A DNA stretch of 64,000 bases. It comes from Linyphia triangularis (Eukaryota > Arthropoda > Arachnida > Araneae > Linyphiidae). The position numbers and the translations under genes are program-made. The notes below the pieces were generated by a model. It did no database searches. It saw nothing but the letters and a program-made list of their open reading frames with translations, and was not told the DNA's origin. Positions within the stretch are counted from its first letter, which is position 1. Each line of letters begins with the position of its first letter. The stretch is from NCBI GenBank assembly GCA_963978545.1, contig OZ021730.1:3450201-3514200 (forward strand), read 5' to 3'. Below, piece by piece: positions 1-10,370 of this stretch.

Positions 1-1060
1 TACAGCCTTTTCCTCATTCTAAATTGATTCTTGTTAAAGTAGCATCTGTTTAGAACTCGGCTACGAAAATTCATGAGCACCAGACATGCTGCCTCAGTGC
101 CCGAAAGCAGAAAGTGCCTAATACTGCGACGTACGTCGCAGAACAATCTAGAGTCCTTGCAGAACAATTTTAAGTTTGGAACAAATGCCCGCGAGATGGG
201 ACCTGGACACAAATCTTTAAGAAAACATCTTAAAGCAGCCCTTATTTCTTTGCATGGACCAACTTTCACAAACATTTTATACATAGCGGTTCTGTATCAA
301 TGTCTAAATATTTAACTTCCAAAGTCATTGATAAAGTTGCAAATTTTGAATGTATGCCTTGGAAAAATAGTTTTATTTTCTCATTATCATTTTGTAATAA
401 ATGTGTAGTTTTAATTTTATGGGTTTTTTCTTTTATATCATACTGGAAATTTTGAAAAAATGTCTGCAGAACATTTGCAAATGTCAAAAGTTTCGTTGCA
501 GAACATTATATATTATTCTGCTTCTGGGCCTCAGTGCTTCTCCACAAAGTTTCTTAGCACTTGTACTTAATATGATTTAGTTTATTAGTTTTGAAATAGA
601 ATGTAGCCAGGTAAATAGTGTAATTAAATTGTTTTGTTATCAAGATCCATCCCATGATTTAACAAAATATTTCATAACAAGAAAACAACCTTCCGATAGT
701 CATTTTACTGGGGGATCTTGTTATATATCTCTTACATTACCAACACCCAAAACCCCGGCAGATCCTTAAAAAGTCCTTTTCTAATTGAAAGGAGTAGAAA
801 TAGAAAGGTTTTAGTTACACACTGTACTCTCTAAGATTAGTGTTTTGTGAGCCAAAAAATCAAAGACCTTCATCAAAGTCTGTTTATAATGCAAATTGTG
901 CATGAAAGATTTTGATATTAACGCTCTGGTCAAAGCAGCTGTAAAGTCACACATTAAAGACCCGGTGTATGAAGGTCGGTGTATGATTTCAAAGGTCCTT
1001 AAAAATATTTAGGTGTCATTGATTTTCAATATGATTTCAGTGGTAACACTGTATAATATG
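1..1060. other. AT-rich intron or upstream sequence, no gene seen
   Basis: No convincing exon or intact element was found. If the folate gene starts left of the window, this is intronic. Near 990-1051 there is a degenerate repeat end (GGTCCTTAAAA followed by GTGGTAACACTG) related to the CAGGGTTCCCA repeat that begins at 1061. Confidence 0.4.
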
Positions 1061-2260
1061 CAGGGTTCCCAAGGTCATTGAAAGTCATTAAAAGTGCTTA
1101 ATATTTTTGAGCCTGTTTTCAAGGCCTTGAAAGTACTTGAAAATGCTTAGAGGTGCTTAAACAGGGTTCCCACGGTCATTAAAAGTGCTTAAGGCGTCTT
1201 CTCACTTTAGGCACTTCGAAAATAGGCTATTTTCGCGATTTTTTTTCGAGGATTTTGCAAACAATTATGGGATAAAATGGATCCTATATAATAAACACAT
1301 CTTTCAAGTACAAGAAGAAGAAAAAATTATTTTTTTGAACAATTATTATAATAAAACAGTAGCATCGAAAAACCTGTGTAGAAATGTAATGTTTGTGGCT
1401 TGTTGATGAAATTTCGGAAACTATCCGGCCGATTGTCATGAAATTTGAATGACATATTCTTCATAGTTATGGCTATAGCGCATAACATCAGATTTTTGAT
1501 ATTCGCGAAAATAACAAAATGGCTCACGTTTTTCGAAAAAGTAAAAAAAAACAAGTTTTTTTGCAGTTTTTTGTAAAAAAAAAAATACTTCAAATCAAAA
1601 TTTCAAAAATCTGATGATATGCGCTATAGCCATAACTATGAAGAATATGTCATTCAAATTTCATGACAATCGGCCGGATAGTTTCCGAAATTTCATCAAC
1701 AAGCCACAAACATTACATTTCTACACGGGTTTTTCGATGCTACTGTTTTATTATAATAATTGTTCAAAAAAATAAAAAATAAAAATTTTCTTGTATTTGA
1801 AAGATGTGTTTATTATATAGGATCCATTTTATCCCATAATTGTTTGCAAAAATCCTCGAAAAAAAAATCGCGAAAATAGCCTATTTTCAAGGTGCCTAAA
1901 GTGAGAAGACGCCTTAATATTTTTGAGCCTGTTTTCAAGACCTTGAAAGTACTTGAAAATGCTTAGAGGTGCTTAAAAGTCCTTAATTTTTGTGTATGTT
2001 GACCAACTTCAAAATTTACAAAAATTCAACTCAAACTTGCTATCCCTACGTGTCCGCCACTTATCCTCATTATATCAGAATTTTCTGACGTATTTGTATT
2101 ACACATGCTCCAACTTGTAACTGTTTTGGTAGAATATACTTTATAAAATTTTTTTATACAGACATGATGCCTGAAAACAAACTTTTTAAGGTCCTTAAAA
2201 ACATTAATTAGGTCTTTAAAGGTCATTGATTTTCATTTTGTGATTTGAGTGGGAACCCTG
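1061..2260. repeat. hAT-like non-autonomous repeat with CAGGGTTCCCA ends, interrupted by a MITE
   Basis: The left end reads CAGGGTTCCCAAGG and the right end is its inverted form GTGGGAACCCTG (2249-2260). The body is rich in variants of AAAGTCCTTGAA and AAAGTGCTTAA. A second copy of the left end (CAGGGTTCCCACGG) starts at 1162, so the left part is duplicated. A 721-bp MITE sits inside at 1193-1913. The CAGGG termini resemble hAT elements, but no clear 8-bp duplication was seen and no transposase is encoded. A related, partly truncated copy occupies 4209-5220. Confidence 0.6.
1193..1913. mobile_element. Foldback MITE with about 320-bp inverted arms and TTAA duplication
   Basis: The sequence starts GGCGTCTTCTCACTTTAGGC and ends with the inverted form GTGAGAAGACGCC. 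The arms (about 1193-1515 and 1597-1913) are near-complementary over more than 300 bp, around a short A/T-rich centre. TTAA flanks both ends (1189-1192 and 1914-1917), as expected of piggyBac-type TTAA targeting. It is inserted in a TTAA of the surrounding CAGGGTTCCCA repeat, whose sequence continues on both sides. There is no coding capacity. The short frames inside the arms are mirror images of each other and are not genes. Confidence 0.85.
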
Positions 2261-2610
2261 ATATGTTAATATAGTGTCTTTGTTTATTTCATTTTAGTGC
2301 TAAGTATAGTTTAATGTTAATGTATGTTGTTAACGACAATTCTTTTTCGACATGTCAGAAGTAGATAATGAAATGTCCGGGCATGTATTTCCTAGACTAA
2401 CTTGCCCGATAGGGTAAGTAAAATTTTAAAGATTTTTCGTGCCCTGTTGTTCTAAAAGTTTGCCACCAGTCGCTCGTATCGTACAGAAAGCCTTAATCAG
2501 CTTGAAGTTTTTTCTTTCTGTGTTGTAAGAGCACTCAAGAGGATGAATACTAGTGATGTCAGATTCTTCGTTAAAAAAAAAGCTTCTTAATTAAAATTAC
2601 ACACTTGTAA

Positions 2611-2878
2611 TAGTGTTCCCATGGTCAAAGAAAGTCCTTGAATATTTTTTTATGAAATTTTGTCCTTGAAAGTCCTTAAAAAAAGGATGAGGTCCTTGAA
2701 TTTTCAAGTGACCACCAATAATCTCAGTTTTGTATTTTTATGTCTAAAGTATGTAATTTTATGGTCTTTGAATTTTCTTTAAAAGGTCCTTGAATTTTTC
2801 TTAAAAAAAGTCCTTGAAAGTCCTTGAATTTTTCTTAAAGTCCTTGAATTTTTTTCTTCATTAAGAGTGGGAACTCTG
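2611..2878. repeat. Short 268-bp copy of a repeat with AGTGTTCCCA ends
   Basis: The left end TAGTGTTCCCATGGTC and right end GAGTGGGAACTCTG are inverted partners of the same type as the 1061-2260 repeat. The interior consists largely of AAAGTCCTTGAATTTTTC units. It lies 41 bp upstream of the first recognisable folate-gene exon. Confidence 0.55.
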
Positions 2879-2919
2879 TGTAAGAACAAAAAGTATCAAT
2901 TGCCTTTTTTCTGTTTCAG

Positions 2920-3056
2920 GTGTTGCCATCAAAGGCAGCAAAGCAGTGGTGATCGGTAGGAGCAAGATCGTCGGTTTGCCAATGTCGTTGTTGCTGTTGT
3001 GGCATCACGCCACAGTCGTCATTTGCCACTCTCGAACGAAAGACTTAAAGGCCGAG
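2920..3056 (+). CDS. Methylenetetrahydrofolate dehydrogenase/cyclohydrolase, internal exon A
   Basis: This exon encodes part of the NADP-binding domain of a bifunctional 5,10-methylene-THF dehydrogenase / methenyl-THF cyclohydrolase. The translation carries the Rossmann signature GRSKIVGLP followed by [14 protein letters not shown]. That stretch matches the cytosolic MTHFD1/FolD type, because mitochondrial MTHFD2 proteins have an insertion between the Leu run and ATV. The exon is bounded by a TTTCAG acceptor and a GTGAGA donor. It begins with two bases of a split Gly codon and ends in phase 0, joining exon B in frame. Earlier exons, with the catalytic Tyr/Lys of the folate site, must lie left of the window or were missed. 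The enzyme interconverts one-carbon THF forms. Confidence 0.9.
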
Positions 3057-4208
3057 GTGAGAAACCACTTCATAACTTGTACAGTAACCGAAAGATAGTT
3101 ATTTCAGGGAAATTTATAATTCTAGAAAATAACATGACAAATTGCGCTTTTTGAATTTCTTTTTGTCTTTTTTTTTTTAACTTTTTACTGGAAAAACATT
3201 TGAAACCATTGATTTTGTTGGTACTCTTTTCAAAAGTTCTTAGATGATAGAGAATTGTTAGTTTGATTATTCCCTGTCTTTCTTATTTTAAATGTTCATT
3301 TTGTAATGCTGGAGCCATGCTATAGTTTATTATTTTCTGATAAGAATTTTTTGAAAATTTATTTTTGAAAAATTTCAATTCTGCCCCCCCCCCCCCCCTC
3401 CCATTGATATGTAGTGCTAGTTTGTTAGATGACTGGCCATATTAACGTAGTTATTGTGCTTATCTCCCCCCCATCCCCCCACCAACTTCCTCTTCAAAAT
3501 TTAGTAAATTGACTTAAAATGTTTCAGGATACATATTTATGAAGATTGTAATATTTATTCATGCAGAAATATTATAAAAAGTTTAAGAAGACACTTTACC
3601 ATCTAAACTTTTATATTTTTTTTATTTTTAAATTTTTTTATAAAATAATTAGATGCTCCTAATTTGAATTTATATAAAAAGAACAATATTTCACAAAAAA
3701 AAAAATTAAATTTTTTAAAAAAATTAAAATGTTCACATTTTAAATACATTTTTTAAATTGCTTAGGCTTTTTGAAATATTGAAATTCTCTTCCGCAATTT
3801 TTTTCTAAAAAATTCTTTAAACAATATTATATCAGAATTGTAATTAAAATATGGAATACTTTAGTAATTGTAATATAAATGTTAATTCATAATAATAAAA
3901 AAAAAAAAAAAAAAATCTTTAAAACTGAACTAATTTTACTTTAGTGTTTAAAAAAATGAAAACTACAACATAATTTTTTATTTAGGATACCAATTTATAA
4001 AATAGACATATTTTACAACATTTTCTAAAAATTTAAGAATTCTTCATTAATTTGGATACCTAATACCAACAAAAAAACTAACACTGAGAAAAATTGATTT
4101 GAAGTTGTTTTTTTCTGAAGAAGATTATCCTATCATCCAGCATAAAATGTCGTACAAGTTATTAAAAAACGTAGATACAGTTTTGAAATTTTGTATGATT
4201 ATTTAAAT
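3057..4208 (+). other. Intron A-B of the folate gene, left part
   Basis: AT-rich intron with a C homopolymer near 3386-3401, several long A/T runs and no recognisable exon or intact element. Confidence 0.5.
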
Positions 4209-5220
4209 AGGGTTCCCGCTGTCATTAAGGGGATGCGGTATCGAAAATAAAAAAAACTTTATTTATGTACATTTTTACGTCAAAAATTTATTTTATGTAT
4301 GAGATACAATTTATATATCTTTGAGAAAATGTTTTTTTTTAAATATTGTGTTTTGTTATTTAAAAAAAATTTAAAAACAAAGAAAAATCCATAATAATTG
4401 ATGTTTGCGTATTTTGATATAAGTCAAGAAAAAATAAAAAAAAATTTCAAAGTGAAAGCTTTCTGTAATACATAATTATATAAAGAAAATTTTGTCTTCA
4501 CAGAATTTTGATAGGTGAACTAAAAAAAAATTAAAAAAATTCTCAAAGTTAAAATATTGAAATTTTTGCTTTTTTTATGTTATATTTTAAAACAGAATTA
4601 AAAAAATAAAATTCTGCGAAGACAAAATATTTAAAATTATAAATTAAATGCTCCAAAAATTTGAATAGCCAATTGTTAATGGTTCTGGAGATATATCGAT
4701 TTGAATATGCAACATCTGAAAAACACTAGTGTTCGAAAAACGCACTTTAAGCAGACGCTTTAAGGTGTTACGCCCATTAGTGATGTTTAAATCACAGGTA
4801 ATTTTGTGGCGTTCTAATCACCGGAGGAATAAGATAAAAACATCATTCTCTTCAGGAATGTATGAACTATTTTTTAAAATTAGAAAAAAATTTGGGATTT
4901 TTGAAGAAATTTCGGTACCATACCCCCTTAAAAGTGCTTAATATATTTGAACTGGTTTTCAAGGCCTTAAAAGTCCTTGAAAATGCTTAGAGGTGCTTAA
5001 AAGTCTTTAATTTTTGCAAATGTGTGCCCAACTGCAAAATTTATAAAAATACAACTCGGACTTGCTATCCCTGTGTGACCGTCATTTATACGCATCATCT
5101 AGGAATTCTCTTGCATATTTGTATTACACATGCGCCAACTTGTGTAACTTTTTTGGTAGAATATACTTTATTAAAAATTTATATATAGACATGCCTGAAA
5201 ATAAATTTTCAAAGGTTTAA
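4209..5220. repeat. Second copy of the CAGGGTTCCCA repeat, truncated and carrying a MITE
   Basis: The left end AGGGTTCCCGCTGTCATTAA matches the start of the 1061-2260 repeat. After the 4229-4927 insertion the sequence resumes with AAAGTGCTTAATATATTTGA and stays alignable to the first copy (GACATGCCTGAAAA near 5190). It stops at an A-run at about 5218-5241, so the right terminus is missing. Confidence 0.6.
4229..4927. mobile_element. 699-bp MITE with GGGG-ATGCGGTATCGAAA ends and TTAA duplication
   Basis: The left end GGGGATGCGGTATCGAAA is inverted at the right end as TTTCGGTACCATACCCCC. TTAA flanks both sides (4225-4228 and 4928-4931). It is a different family from the MITE at 1193 but used a TTAA only about 10 bp away in an equivalent copy of the host repeat. 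There is no transposase; the interior is A/T-rich. The 70-codon frame near the right end is probably chance. Confidence 0.75.
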
Positions 5221-5322
5221 AAAAAAAAAAAAAAAAAAAAATTCAAATTTTGGGGTAAAGTTAAATGAAATATGATTAGAAATTCAAGTTATTCATTAGT
5301 AAAATTTTTTTGTTGTTTATAG

Positions 5323-5434
5323 GTGCAAGATGCTGACATCATTGTGGCCGCAGTAGGTCAACCCCAGATGGTCAAGAAAGACTGGGTGAAGCCAGGTGCA
5401 GTGGTCATTGATTGTGGTATCAATTCCATTAAAG
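5323..5434 (+). CDS. Methylenetetrahydrofolate dehydrogenase/cyclohydrolase, internal exon B
   Basis: The exon codes for [17 protein letters not shown] then [15 protein letters not shown], the conserved second half of the NADP-binding fold of MTHFD/FolD proteins. The acceptor is TTTATAG and the donor GTACAT. Length is 112 nt: phase 0 in, phase 1 out (one base of an Asp codon completed by exon C). It lies 2.27 kb after exon A; the intron between holds a truncated CAGGGTTCCCA repeat carrying a second TTAA MITE. The phase match with both neighbours makes a functional exon very likely. Confidence 0.92.
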
Positions 5435-6036
5435 GTACATTATTCCCTTAAAAGAAGACTGTTGTTACTAGGGATTTTGCTACAAATGCTTTTTTTTAGC
5501 TAAATATTAAAGACATGGTTCGTATGTTTTTAAAAAACCTTGTAAGTGCTTTAAAAAAGAATTTAATTTTCAAGTGTGTGAAAATTTTAAATGTAAGTAT
5601 GTGTAAAGTGCTTGAATTTCACTTTATTTTTGAAAAATATGGCCTCTTTAAAAATGTAGGTTAACAAAATGAGTAAAATCTTTCAAATTTAGCTAAGCCA
5701 ATCGGCAACCAGGAAACGAGAACACATGAGACTGCGTCATCCCTCCCGCCTCTTCGCTTTCCCCCTTTGATGCTTACAGTATGGCATGGTTGTATTATTC
5801 ATGTTTGCAAGCCTGCGTGTTGGATTCGTATTTTGCATGATGTACTTTGTGTGCTTTGTGATGTACTTTGTGTGCCAAAAATTACAACACAACATCAGCT
5901 TTAACAAGCCATATGAAGAGCAAAAAGTTCTAATGATAAAAAATATCACGAAAGCGGATATTGTGCACAACAATCAAGTCATCATCGGTATCATCTCAAG
6001 CGAGCACGATGGAGGTGCATGTAGTTTAAAGCGAAG
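5435..6036 (+). other. Intron B-C, unrecognised coding-like stretch
   Basis: Between 5786 and 6036 there is an open stretch encoding a repetitive hydrophobic N-part (MYFVCFVMYFVC). No family was recognised. A hAT MITE interrupts the segment at 6045, and coding-like sequence continues beyond it. Confidence 0.3.
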
Positions 6037-6044
6037 TTTTAGAT

Positions 6045-6352
6045 CAGTGATTCTCAACCTTTGTTTTGTCGCGGCACACTTTTAATGATTTCAAAATTTG
6101 GCGGCACACAAAGAAAAATATAAGTTTAAAAGTTGTTTACTTTACCTACCTATTATACTACCTATAATACACTGTAATACACCTATTATACACTGTGTAA
6201 AATAGTTTATGATAATAATTTGGAATGTAAAAAAAAATAATATATGTACTACAAAAACAACAGTACATTTATTAAGGGATTAATTACAAATATACATTTC
6301 TAAAATTTGGCGGCACACAAAAGTGGCGCGGCACAGTGGTTGAGAATCACTG
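6045..6352. mobile_element. 308-bp hAT MITE with perfect 8-bp target duplication
   Basis: The ends are CAGTGATTCTCAACCTTTG and the inverted GTGGTTGAGAATCACTG, the classic hAT terminal form. Flanking TTTTAGAT occurs at 6037-6044 and again at 6353-6360, a perfect 8-bp duplication. The interior includes two inverted GGCGGCACAC motifs and no coding sequence. Confidence 0.92.
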
Positions 6353-6360
6353 TTTTAGAT

Positions 6361-6528
6361 GCTGAAATACTATGGACATTGAAAACCGTAAAAAATCACG
6401 GCTTTTATAAACCAAATGAAAACATTCATAAATTATTTCATCGTATGTTCGCCGATGGGCAATTCGATCTAAATTTTCTTATGGTGAAAAAAAATTATGC
6501 AGAATTCGGAATCAATGTGACGTTATAA
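6361..6528 (+). pseudogene. Coding-like remnant next to the hAT MITE
   Basis: The open frame reads AEILWTLKTVKNHGFYKPN then LFHRMFADGQFD and stops at 6528. Before the MITE inserted, this frame ran on as VLDAEILW across the duplicated target, but an in-frame TAA lies a few codons upstream. The pattern (AE-WTLK, MFAD) is like proteins encoded by cut-and-paste elements in invertebrates, but I cannot name the family. It lies in an intron of the folate gene and is unlikely to be functional. Confidence 0.3.
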
Positions 6529-6658
6529 ACATACTATTGTTGTTGACTCTACTTGATTTAGACTTTTCTATGTAAATCTAAGTAAGGCACTGGTCCCATC
6601 GTCTAAAAGTACGGGAACTCCAGACGTTGTGTAATAAAGTTTGTCTTCGTGTTTTCAG

Positions 6659-6822
6659 ACGAAAGCCGAGCTTCTGGCTCTAGACTCGTGGGTGACGTCG
6701 ACTATGAAGGAGTGAAAGAGGTTGCATCTTGGATCACTCCTGTACCGGGAGGAGTCGGACCCATGACGGTCATCATGCTCATTAAGAACACGCTGTCGGC
6801 CGCCAAGATAGCACTGCTACAG
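6659..6822 (+). CDS. Methylenetetrahydrofolate dehydrogenase/cyclohydrolase, exon C with PGGVGPMT signature
   Basis: This exon completes the split Asp codon and encodes [16 protein letters not shown], then the family signature [20 protein letters not shown] and a C-terminal helix (SAAKIALLQ). This is the end of the catalytic dehydrogenase/cyclohydrolase domain. The acceptor is TTTTCAG and the donor AG|GTGGGT; the exon ends in phase 0. In full C1-THF synthases a linker and the large formyl-THF synthetase domain follow. Nothing resembling that domain was recognised downstream in the window, so the product may stop at the D/C domain (see the terminal-exon candidate at 13277). Confidence 0.93.
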
Positions 6823-8030
6823 GTGGGTTACGCTTTTACGAGTGCTCATTAATCTTTTTTCACAGATCCAGCAAAATTTCCACATTCACCTTTTACATCT
6901 GGCTGGTTTTGTACTGTCCTTAAAAGTCCTAAAAAAAAAAAAAATAAGGCCCTTAAAAGTTGTTAGTTTCTAAAAAAGTCCTTAAAAGTGTTTATTTTTT
7001 TCTAAGTTAAAACCATATTAGTGAAATGCAGATATCATCCAAAGTGTTTTCGTTTTCCCTGTCTATTTTTTTTTAAATAGTGTCCTTTTTCTTTTAAAAT
7101 AGTGCTCTTCCTGTTTTTTTCTGAAAAAATGCACAATTTTTTTCCTCCCCAATGGAATGCAATATGCAGATTACCCCTACCGAAATCGCCTTAAATATGT
7201 TTTTCTTTATGAAAAATATTCTTTTCATTCAATATCTCCCCATCGTATACATAAAAAAAATCAAGTCCTTAAAAGAGTTAACTAAGTGCTTGGAAAATCC
7301 TTAAAAAGTTCTTTTTTTTTTATTTTGAAAATCTGTGTGAACCATTTCTGGTCCCATTAATGACAGTTGGTAAGAAAATTTGCCGCCCAATTGACACTTT
7401 AGTTTTTCTCTTTGCTAATAGCAATTATGGTTCTACTTAGTTTTTTTTTTAAATAATAAAAATAATTTTCCAAAAAATCTGAAAAATTCAAAATATACTT
7501 TAAATGATCTAAATAAACAAGGTAAAAGTTAAAAACAAAGACTGTTTATCTACTTCAAAGTCGTCTTTAATGGGTTAATTTTGACCTTTCATTTCATTAA
7601 GCTGTAAAAATTTTGTAGCCCTTTACTTTTGAACTATTTTTGGATATTCTGAATAAATTCTTTATTTCATTAGAATTCATTAAACCATTGTAAATGATAA
7701 ATATACTATCCACCAAAAGTAATAAGTTTATTACAAGTGTAGGTACCCCATTGAACATCCTGCTGAATTTTTTTATAGTAATGAGGAGAAAAGTGAACAG
7801 GCTCCGAATCCACTATTCTGTCGTAGCAAAAATCGCCCAAACTAGTTAAAAATCGACTTTGAATGAATTGAACTAAAATCCGATTGCCAAATATGTCCTA
7901 ACTCTCCATAAAGTGTAAAAACTTTTTCGCCTGGTATGACTTATGATTGGGGGTGACTCTACCGAGTACCAGCACTGTGACTGAACTCTATTGTTCTGAA
8001 ACCTCTATCTGAAGAAGACCGGTTGCCGAA
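6823..8030 (+). other. Start of the last folate intron; repeat-rich, no gene
   Basis: Contains scattered AAAGTCCTTAAAA-type repeat units (about 6915-7000 and 7260-7320) of the kind found inside the CAGGGTTCCCA repeats. The rest is AT-rich sequence without recognisable exons. Confidence 0.5.
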
Positions 8031-8049
8031 ATAAAGTTTCAGTTGACAG

Positions 8050-8600
8050 TTCCCAGGGATGGATACAGTAGTATCCCAGATGTTCAAATCGTTGGGCAGA
8101 GTAGTAGTCACATTTAAACAAAACATGCATAGAGCTCTCCTCTGTCATACGACAACCTCTACATAGTGGATCATCTACAACACCTAACAGGTTAAGATGT
8201 ATATTTAAGGTGCAGTGTCCAGTTAAAAGGCCTACAGCAACCTTATTTATTTTCTGCTCAATTTTAGTAGTTTCCTTGATCTAGCCCAGGATGACTGTTG
8301 ATTGAGCTTTGATCTTTAGATTGAAGCCAAGCTTGATAGATCTCGGCCATTAATAAACCTTTAATAGTTTTCCTGACCGCATTATGAGGCAGACCCCCAA
8401 AACGGACTCTGGTCCTACAAAAGGCATTTCAGAACCATGTTTATGCTCATTAGTCTGCCATTCCATTACTCTTTTTCGTCTGATAGCCCATCGCACTTTG
8501 ATTTTCAATAAGAAGAAGCGCAAACAATTTCTGATTTCTGGGTCGGAAAACTTGCTTCTTTGGAAAGTAAGCCAATTTAGCGACATCCGTTACGTCCTCA
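8050..8600 (-). pseudogene. LINE ORF2 remnant: RNase H end plus C-terminal CCHC-like domain
   Basis: On the minus strand, fragments in shifting frames read GYQTKKSNGMAD (RNase H end), HGSEMPFVGPES, then a tail with CTLNIHLNLLGVVDDPLC and CRGCRMTEESSMHVLFKCD. The Cys/His pattern with LLG-DDP-CRGC is typical of the C-terminus of arthropod non-LTR retrotransposons that carry RNase H. Several frameshifts and stops show it is dead. It lies in the last intron of the folate gene, antisense to it. Confidence 0.65.
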
Positions 8601-8649
8601 GTGACGTAATATTTATTGCCAACTTGGCTCATTTGTGAAAGATGCAAGT

Positions 8650-9914
8650 AAGCCGTCGCCAGACATCTGAATTGTCTGCAACCTTTTTAATTGAAAATTA
8701 AAGAGCCATTTTAGCATCTTACTAAAATGATTATGAGTTCCGTCACTCGTGATGTTTAAGCTAACACTATCAAAACACTTTTTTACTATAAAATCATTAT
8801 CAATTTTAAATTTAAAGCTGTTTTTTACCAATATCATCTGGAAAAATACTTGTCAGCCTTCAGTTTACTTGTTCTTTATGTCGATGATTAACCTTAGGAT
8901 AACAAAAACAAATAAAAAATTACAATTTTGCACATTCTGCGTTAAAATGAGTTACCAAAAAGAGCTAAACCACTCTTTCTAATTTGGGCATTTAAGAAAG
9001 TTCTTAAGGGGAGTTAGTACCCTCTATACCAGTAAAGTTAATTTGGCATATTTCATGTACCTTTTTCTCAGAAAGTAAATGTCGTAGAATTTAGCCTAAT
9101 TTTTTTCAGTGCATTTAGCAGACACTTGTTATTCTACTGAAATTAGCTTTTGATTGTATTTCATTTACTTTTTTTTTTTTAATGAATTTTCGTGAAAGTC
9201 ACTCAAATTTGTTAAATATCACAAGGGTTTTTTTTTGCCAAAAAAAGCCAAAACAAAAATATTTTTAAAATAACAACAAAACCCTTCTTTAGTATTACAG
9301 ATACATAAAAGTAATATGTGGTAAAAATGTTAGGAGGATAGTTTTTGCAGTTTTTGAGATAAAAGCACATAAATAACGAAAAATGTAGTTTTTTTAGAAG
9401 AACGCATTTTAAATGAAACTTTACTCACACTAATAGTTATCAATTTTTGCCAAAAATTATTAAAAATACTTCTAGTTGAGGTAGTATTACAAATGAGGTA
9501 TCCTTTTAAAGAGTAGAATTTAAATTTTGATAAACAATAATAAACTCCAAATCGATTATTTATTTATTTCAGGGCACCAACCCATATTCATTTTAGGGTA
9601 CCACTTAAGCATTTTGCTAAAAAAGCACCCACAGCTTAATCCCTGGTTACCAAATAAAAAAGAATGCTTTTTATTTGGCAATTGGATTTAGTTCAACTAA
9701 TTCAAAGTCTACTTTTGCCACTGCAGACCAGTGGATTCGTAATCTACTCACTTTCTTCCACATTCTATGAAAAAAATTCAGAATGATGTACGATATGGTA
9801 CTTAAACTTGCAATCAATTCTCAGTCTCTTGTGTTTGGAATTTTAACCTGTGAAACTAGTTACTTTATGTAAGTTATCTTTTTTTGAAAAATTGAGTCAA
9901 ACAATGTTTTGTCT
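8650..9914. other. AT-rich intron, no gene seen
   Basis: No recognisable coding motif or paired termini. The small frames here have no recognised domain and are low in complexity. Confidence 0.45.
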
Positions 9915-10090
9915 TTGTTAAACTCCATCTTAATATCACTTAGACGGTAGATTTTACCGTGCACCTACTCAGTTCATCCATTTTGGCGGCATGAAGGCAT
10001 GCTGTGAAGTTCAGCCTAGCAACTCTGTAGAGAACAAAAGGCTATAAGGTTTGGTGAGCATTATGCCTTCACGCCGCCAAAATGGATTAA
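9915..10090. repeat. Copy of the CTAGACGGTAG MITE family with a hairpin
   Basis: Starts with AAACTCCATCTTAATATCAC then TTAGACGGTAG. It contains an inverted pair CCATTTTGGCGGC-TGAAGGCAT / ATGCCTTCACGCCGCCAAAATGG (about 9978-10085). The same arms occur at 58011-58257, and a related arm at 56244. A matching inverted end lies at 13081-13156, so this may be one end of a larger element or of a pair. Confidence 0.6.
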
Positions 10091-10370
10091 TATAATCTCA
10101 TAAGATTTAAAAATAGAGATTATACTTTCATTTGTCTGATAAAATAAATGCAGTGAAAAATAAACTGAGGACAAAGGGTTGAAGTAAAAATCTTAAAAGT
10201 TTATTTTATAATATAATCAACACTACTACCTCACTGACTGTCAGAAATCATCTACCCTGTTTCATAAGAAACTTTCTCTTATATAACAAATAAATTTGCA
10301 CATAATACTAATCAAAATTCAGAAAAACCCAACACAAATATTATTAAACTTTCAAAGAAGGAACCATACA

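Noticed and set aside
1185..1593. Two small frames in the MITE arms
   Set aside because: They are mirror images produced by the inverted repeat and have no domain.
2341..2414. Possible folate-gene exon (ATGTCAGAAGTAGATAATG ... ATAGG|GTAAGT)
   Set aside because: It has a good donor and a short open frame, but the phase needed to join the exon at 2920 gives in-frame stops, and the translation does not match MTHFD proteins.
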